Under the pieces are notes generated by a model. The model had not been told where the DNA came from. It ran no database searches and saw nothing but the letters and a program-made list of their open reading frames with translations. Shown one piece after another: positions 5,778 through 7,870 of a DNA stretch of 7,870 nucleotides. Source of the stretch: an uncultured Chloroflexota bacterium (lineage in GTDB: Bacteria; Chloroflexota; Dehalococcoidia; UBA2247; RBG-13-53-26); the NCBI GenBank assembly GCA_937860285.1, contig CALMBS010000059.1, positions 1 through 7,870 of the forward strand, written 5' to 3'. The translations under genes were made by a program, and so were the position numbers. Numbering within the stretch: position 1 is the stretch's first letter; every line of letters begins with the position of its first letter.

Positions 5778-7870
5778 TTCTTCCAGGCGTCCGCCGCCCT
5801 GTCGTAGTGGCGCTCCACCAGGCCGGCCACCTGGCCCAGGGCCTCATCCAGCTTCGAAGCGTCCTTCCCGCTGCCCTGGCCCAGCTCCGCCCGGCCGCCA
5901 CCCCCGCCGCCCACCACCCTGGCCACTTCCTTGACTATCTGGCCGGCATTGAAGCCCTTGGCCGCCAGGTCACCGCTGACCATGGCCACCAGGCTGGGCT
6001 TGCCGTCACACACGGTCCCCAGAACAATGACGCCACTGCCCAGGTCCCGTTTCAGCTGATCGCCCATCTCCCGCATGGCATCCGCGTTGGGCGCGGCCAC
6101 CTTCGCGGACAGCACCTTGATGCCCTTCACTTCCCTGGCCTCGGAGACCAGTGAGCCGGCGGCCTTGCGGGCCGACTCCCGCTCCATGGCCGCGGCCCGC
6201 TTGCGCTCCCGCTCGAGCTCCCCCGCCATGGCAGTGACCCTGGCCTCCACCCCCTCCGGCGGCGTCTGGAGCTGTGCCGCCAGCGAGTCCAGGGCCGACA
6301 GGCGCTCCGCCACCAGCCGCTCTGCCCCCCGGCCCGTCACGGCCTCGATGCGCCGCAGGCCGCTGCCCACGCTCTCCTCGGATACGATCTGCAGCAGGCC
6401 GATCTGGCCGGTCGCCTGAACATGGGTGCCGCCGCAGAGCTCCACGCTGAACGGCGGCTCGCCCACCTGCAGCACCCGCACCACATCGCCGTACTTCTCG
6501 CCGAAAAGCGCCGTCGCCCCCCTGGCCACCGCCTCCTTGTACGAGGTCACGCTGGCCGTCACCGCCAGGTCCTCCCGGATCTTCTCGTTCACCAGGCGCT
6601 GTATCTCCAGAAGCCGGGGCTTCCCCACGGCCTCCAGGTGATTGAAATCGAAGCGGAAGCGGTCCGGGGTCACCAGGGACCCGGACTGCCGCACGTGCTG
6701 GCCCAGCACAGCCCGCAGGGCGGCCTGCAGCAGGTGCGTCGCCGTGTGGTTGCGGGCGATGTCCAGGCGCCTGTTGACGTCCACCTCCGCCACCACGCTG
6801 TCGCTTACCGCAATGTGCCCCTGCGCCACTTTGCCCTGGTGGACGATGAGATCGGGCAACGGCCTGATGGTCTGGCGTACACTGATCCGGCCCCGGGCTC
6901 CCCGGATCTCGCCGCTGTCCCCCACCTGACCACCCATCTCACCGTAGAACGGGGACTCCTTCAGCACCACCTCCACCTCGTCGCCCTCCGACGCGGAATC
7001 CACCGGCCTTCCGCCGGCAATGAGCCCCATGACCACCGACTCGTGGCAGCAGGTCTCGTAGCCCACGAAGCCGGAGGCGGTAACGCCCAGTTCCTCGTAG
7101 GCCGCGAGGTCCGTGTGGTCGCCGCCGCCGAACTTGTGGGACGCCCGGGCCCGCTCCCGCTGCCGCTCCATCTCCCGGTCAAAGCCCTCCACATCCACGC
7201 TGAAGCCGCGCTCCGAGGCCACCTCCACCATCAGCTCCCTGGGGAAGCCGTAGGTGTCGTACAGCATGAAGGCGTCCTCGCCCCGTATCCTCCTGTCCAC
7301 CCCCGCCGACTCCATCACCTTGTCCAGGGCATTCAGGCCGCTGTTCAGCGCCTCGCCGAACCGCTTCTCCTCCAGGTTGACGATGCTGCGCACCATCTCC
7401 TGGTTCTGGCGCAGCTCGGGGTAGACATGCCCCATCCGGTTAACCACGAAATCCGCCAGGCCTCCGATGAACGCTTCTTCCAGCCCCAGCTTCCGCCCGA
7501 AGAGGGCCGTCCGCCGCAGCAGCCGGCGCAGCACGTATCCCCGCCCTTCATTGCCGGGGACGACACCGTCGGCGATGAGGAAGGTGATGCCCCGGGCATG
7601 CTCGGCCATGACCCTGATGGAGCGGTCCGTCACCTCGTCCGCACCGTACCGCTTCCCGGTCAGCCCGGTCACCATGGCCACCAGCGGAGCGAAGATGTCC
7701 GTCTCGTAGACGGTCCTTTTGCCCTGCATGATGGCGGCCACTCGCTCCAGGCCCATGCCGGTATCAATGTTGGGCTTCGGCAGGGGCGCGCGACGCCCGT
7801 CACGGTCCTGGTTGTACTGCATGAAGACCAGGTTCCAGATCTCGGAGAAGCGCCCGCAGTCGCAGTCCGG
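5774..7870 (-). CDS. alaS: Alanyl-tRNA synthetase, 5' end outside window
   Basis: Charges tRNA-Ala and clears mischarged Ser/Gly-tRNA-Ala. The window shows the C-terminal 698 residues; full enzymes have about 870-880, so roughly 175-185 N-terminal residues (class II motifs 1 and 2) lie off the right edge. The open frame reaches 7870 and encodes PDCDCGRFSEIWNLVF before the first visible Met at 7822, so that Met is internal. Positions in the fragment: motif 3 DTGMGLER 36-43; DGVVPGNEGRGY 101-112 and YVLRRLLRR at 112-120 (tRNA-recognition domain); editing domain with zinc-binding HTATH 375-379 (H375, H379) and CGGTH 479-483 (C479, H483); an Arg/Glu-rich helical stretch about 550-575; and the C-Ala/DHHA1 domain from about 585, with the glycine run 654-659 then Arg. 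Editing and C-Ala regions look intact. The TGA stop at 5774 overlaps the ruvX GTG by 4 nt. Confidence 0.97.
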   Translation of the reverse strand, partial: PDCDCGRFSEIWNLVFMQYNQDRDGRRAPLPKPNIDTGMGLERVAAIMQGKRTVYETDIFAPLVAMVTGLTGKRYGADEVTDRSIRVMAEHARGITFLIADGVVPGNEGRGYVLRRLLRRTALFGRKLGLEEAFIGGLADFVVNRMGHVYPELRQNQEMVRSIVNLEEKRFGEALNSGLNALDKVMESAGVDRRIRGEDAFMLYDTYGFPRELMVEVASERGFSVDVEGFDREMERQRERARASHKFGGGDHTDLAAYEELGVTASGFVGYETCCHESVVMGLIAGGRPVDSASEGDEVEVVLKESPFYGEMGGQVGDSGEIRGARGRISVRQTIRPLPDLIVHQGKVAQGHIAVSDSVVAEVDVNRRLDIARNHTATHLLQAALRAVLGQHVRQSGSLVTPDRFRFDFNHLEAVGKPRLLEIQRLVNEKIREDLAVTASVTSYKEAVARGATALFGEKYGDVVRVLQVGEPPFSVELCGGTHVQATGQIGLLQIVSEESVGSGLRRIEAVTGRGAERLVAERLSALDSLAAQLQTPPEGVEARVTAMAGELERERKRAAAMERESARKAAGSLVSEAREVKGIKVLSAKVAAPNADAMREMGDQLKRDLGSGVIVLGTVCDGKPSLVAMVSGDLAAKGFNAGQIVKEVARVVGGGGGGRAELGQGSGKDASKLDEALGQVAGLVERHYDRAADAWKK

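Noticed and set aside
7467..7709. Small plus-strand open frame opposite alaS.
   Set aside because: It is a mirror frame of strongly conserved AlaRS sequence, Ser/Arg/Pro-rich and without ribosome-binding signal or domain.

Overview
The window is a compact, high-GC (roughly two-thirds G+C by eye) bacterial block in which every gene I can support lies on the minus strand. Read from high to low coordinates the order is alaS (5' end off the window), ruvX/yqgF, aroE, a small DUF2007-type gene, aroC, a xylose-isomerase-like TIM-barrel gene, an aroK-aroB fusion, and hslV (3' end off the window). Coding density is nearly total. The largest gap is 49 nt (ruvX to aroE), and the other junctions are 1-7 nt apart or overlap by 4-34 nt. 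This looks like one long transcription unit with translational coupling. I see no promoter, terminator, RNA gene, repeat array, mobile element or CRISPR. The true promoter and terminator must lie outside.

The organism cannot be fixed from the sequence alone. HslV, a fused AroK-AroB, the 'CDCGRF.EIWNLVF' type of AlaRS and frequent GTG/TTG starts suggest a GC-rich deep-branching bacterium. A Chloroflexota/Dehalococcoidia-like lineage is my tentative guess. Low-GC Gram-positives and typical Proteobacteria look less likely. This is inference, not identification.

Region by region: 5774-7870 is most of alanyl-tRNA synthetase (catalytic motif 3, editing site and C-Ala domain). 5304-5777 is the RuvX/YqgF RNase H-fold protein. 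From 5254 down to 437 is a shikimate-pathway block: shikimate dehydrogenase (step 4), chorismate synthase (step 7) and a bifunctional shikimate kinase (step 5)/3-dehydroquinate synthase (step 2). Two non-canonical genes are embedded in it: a DUF2007 protein with an acidic tail, and a metal-type sugar-phosphate isomerase/epimerase-like protein. 1-433 is the start of the HslV protease subunit, with its Thr1 active site preceded by a seven-residue propeptide.

The shikimate enzymes encoded here cover steps 2, 4, 5 and 7. Steps 1 (DAHP synthase), 3 (dehydroquinate dehydratase) and 6 (EPSP synthase) are not in the window. The TIM-barrel protein is translationally locked between aroC and aroKB. Its superfamily includes 3-dehydroshikimate dehydratases, so it is the most interesting gene to examine. 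Most of the rest is well-understood housekeeping machinery in an informative arrangement.
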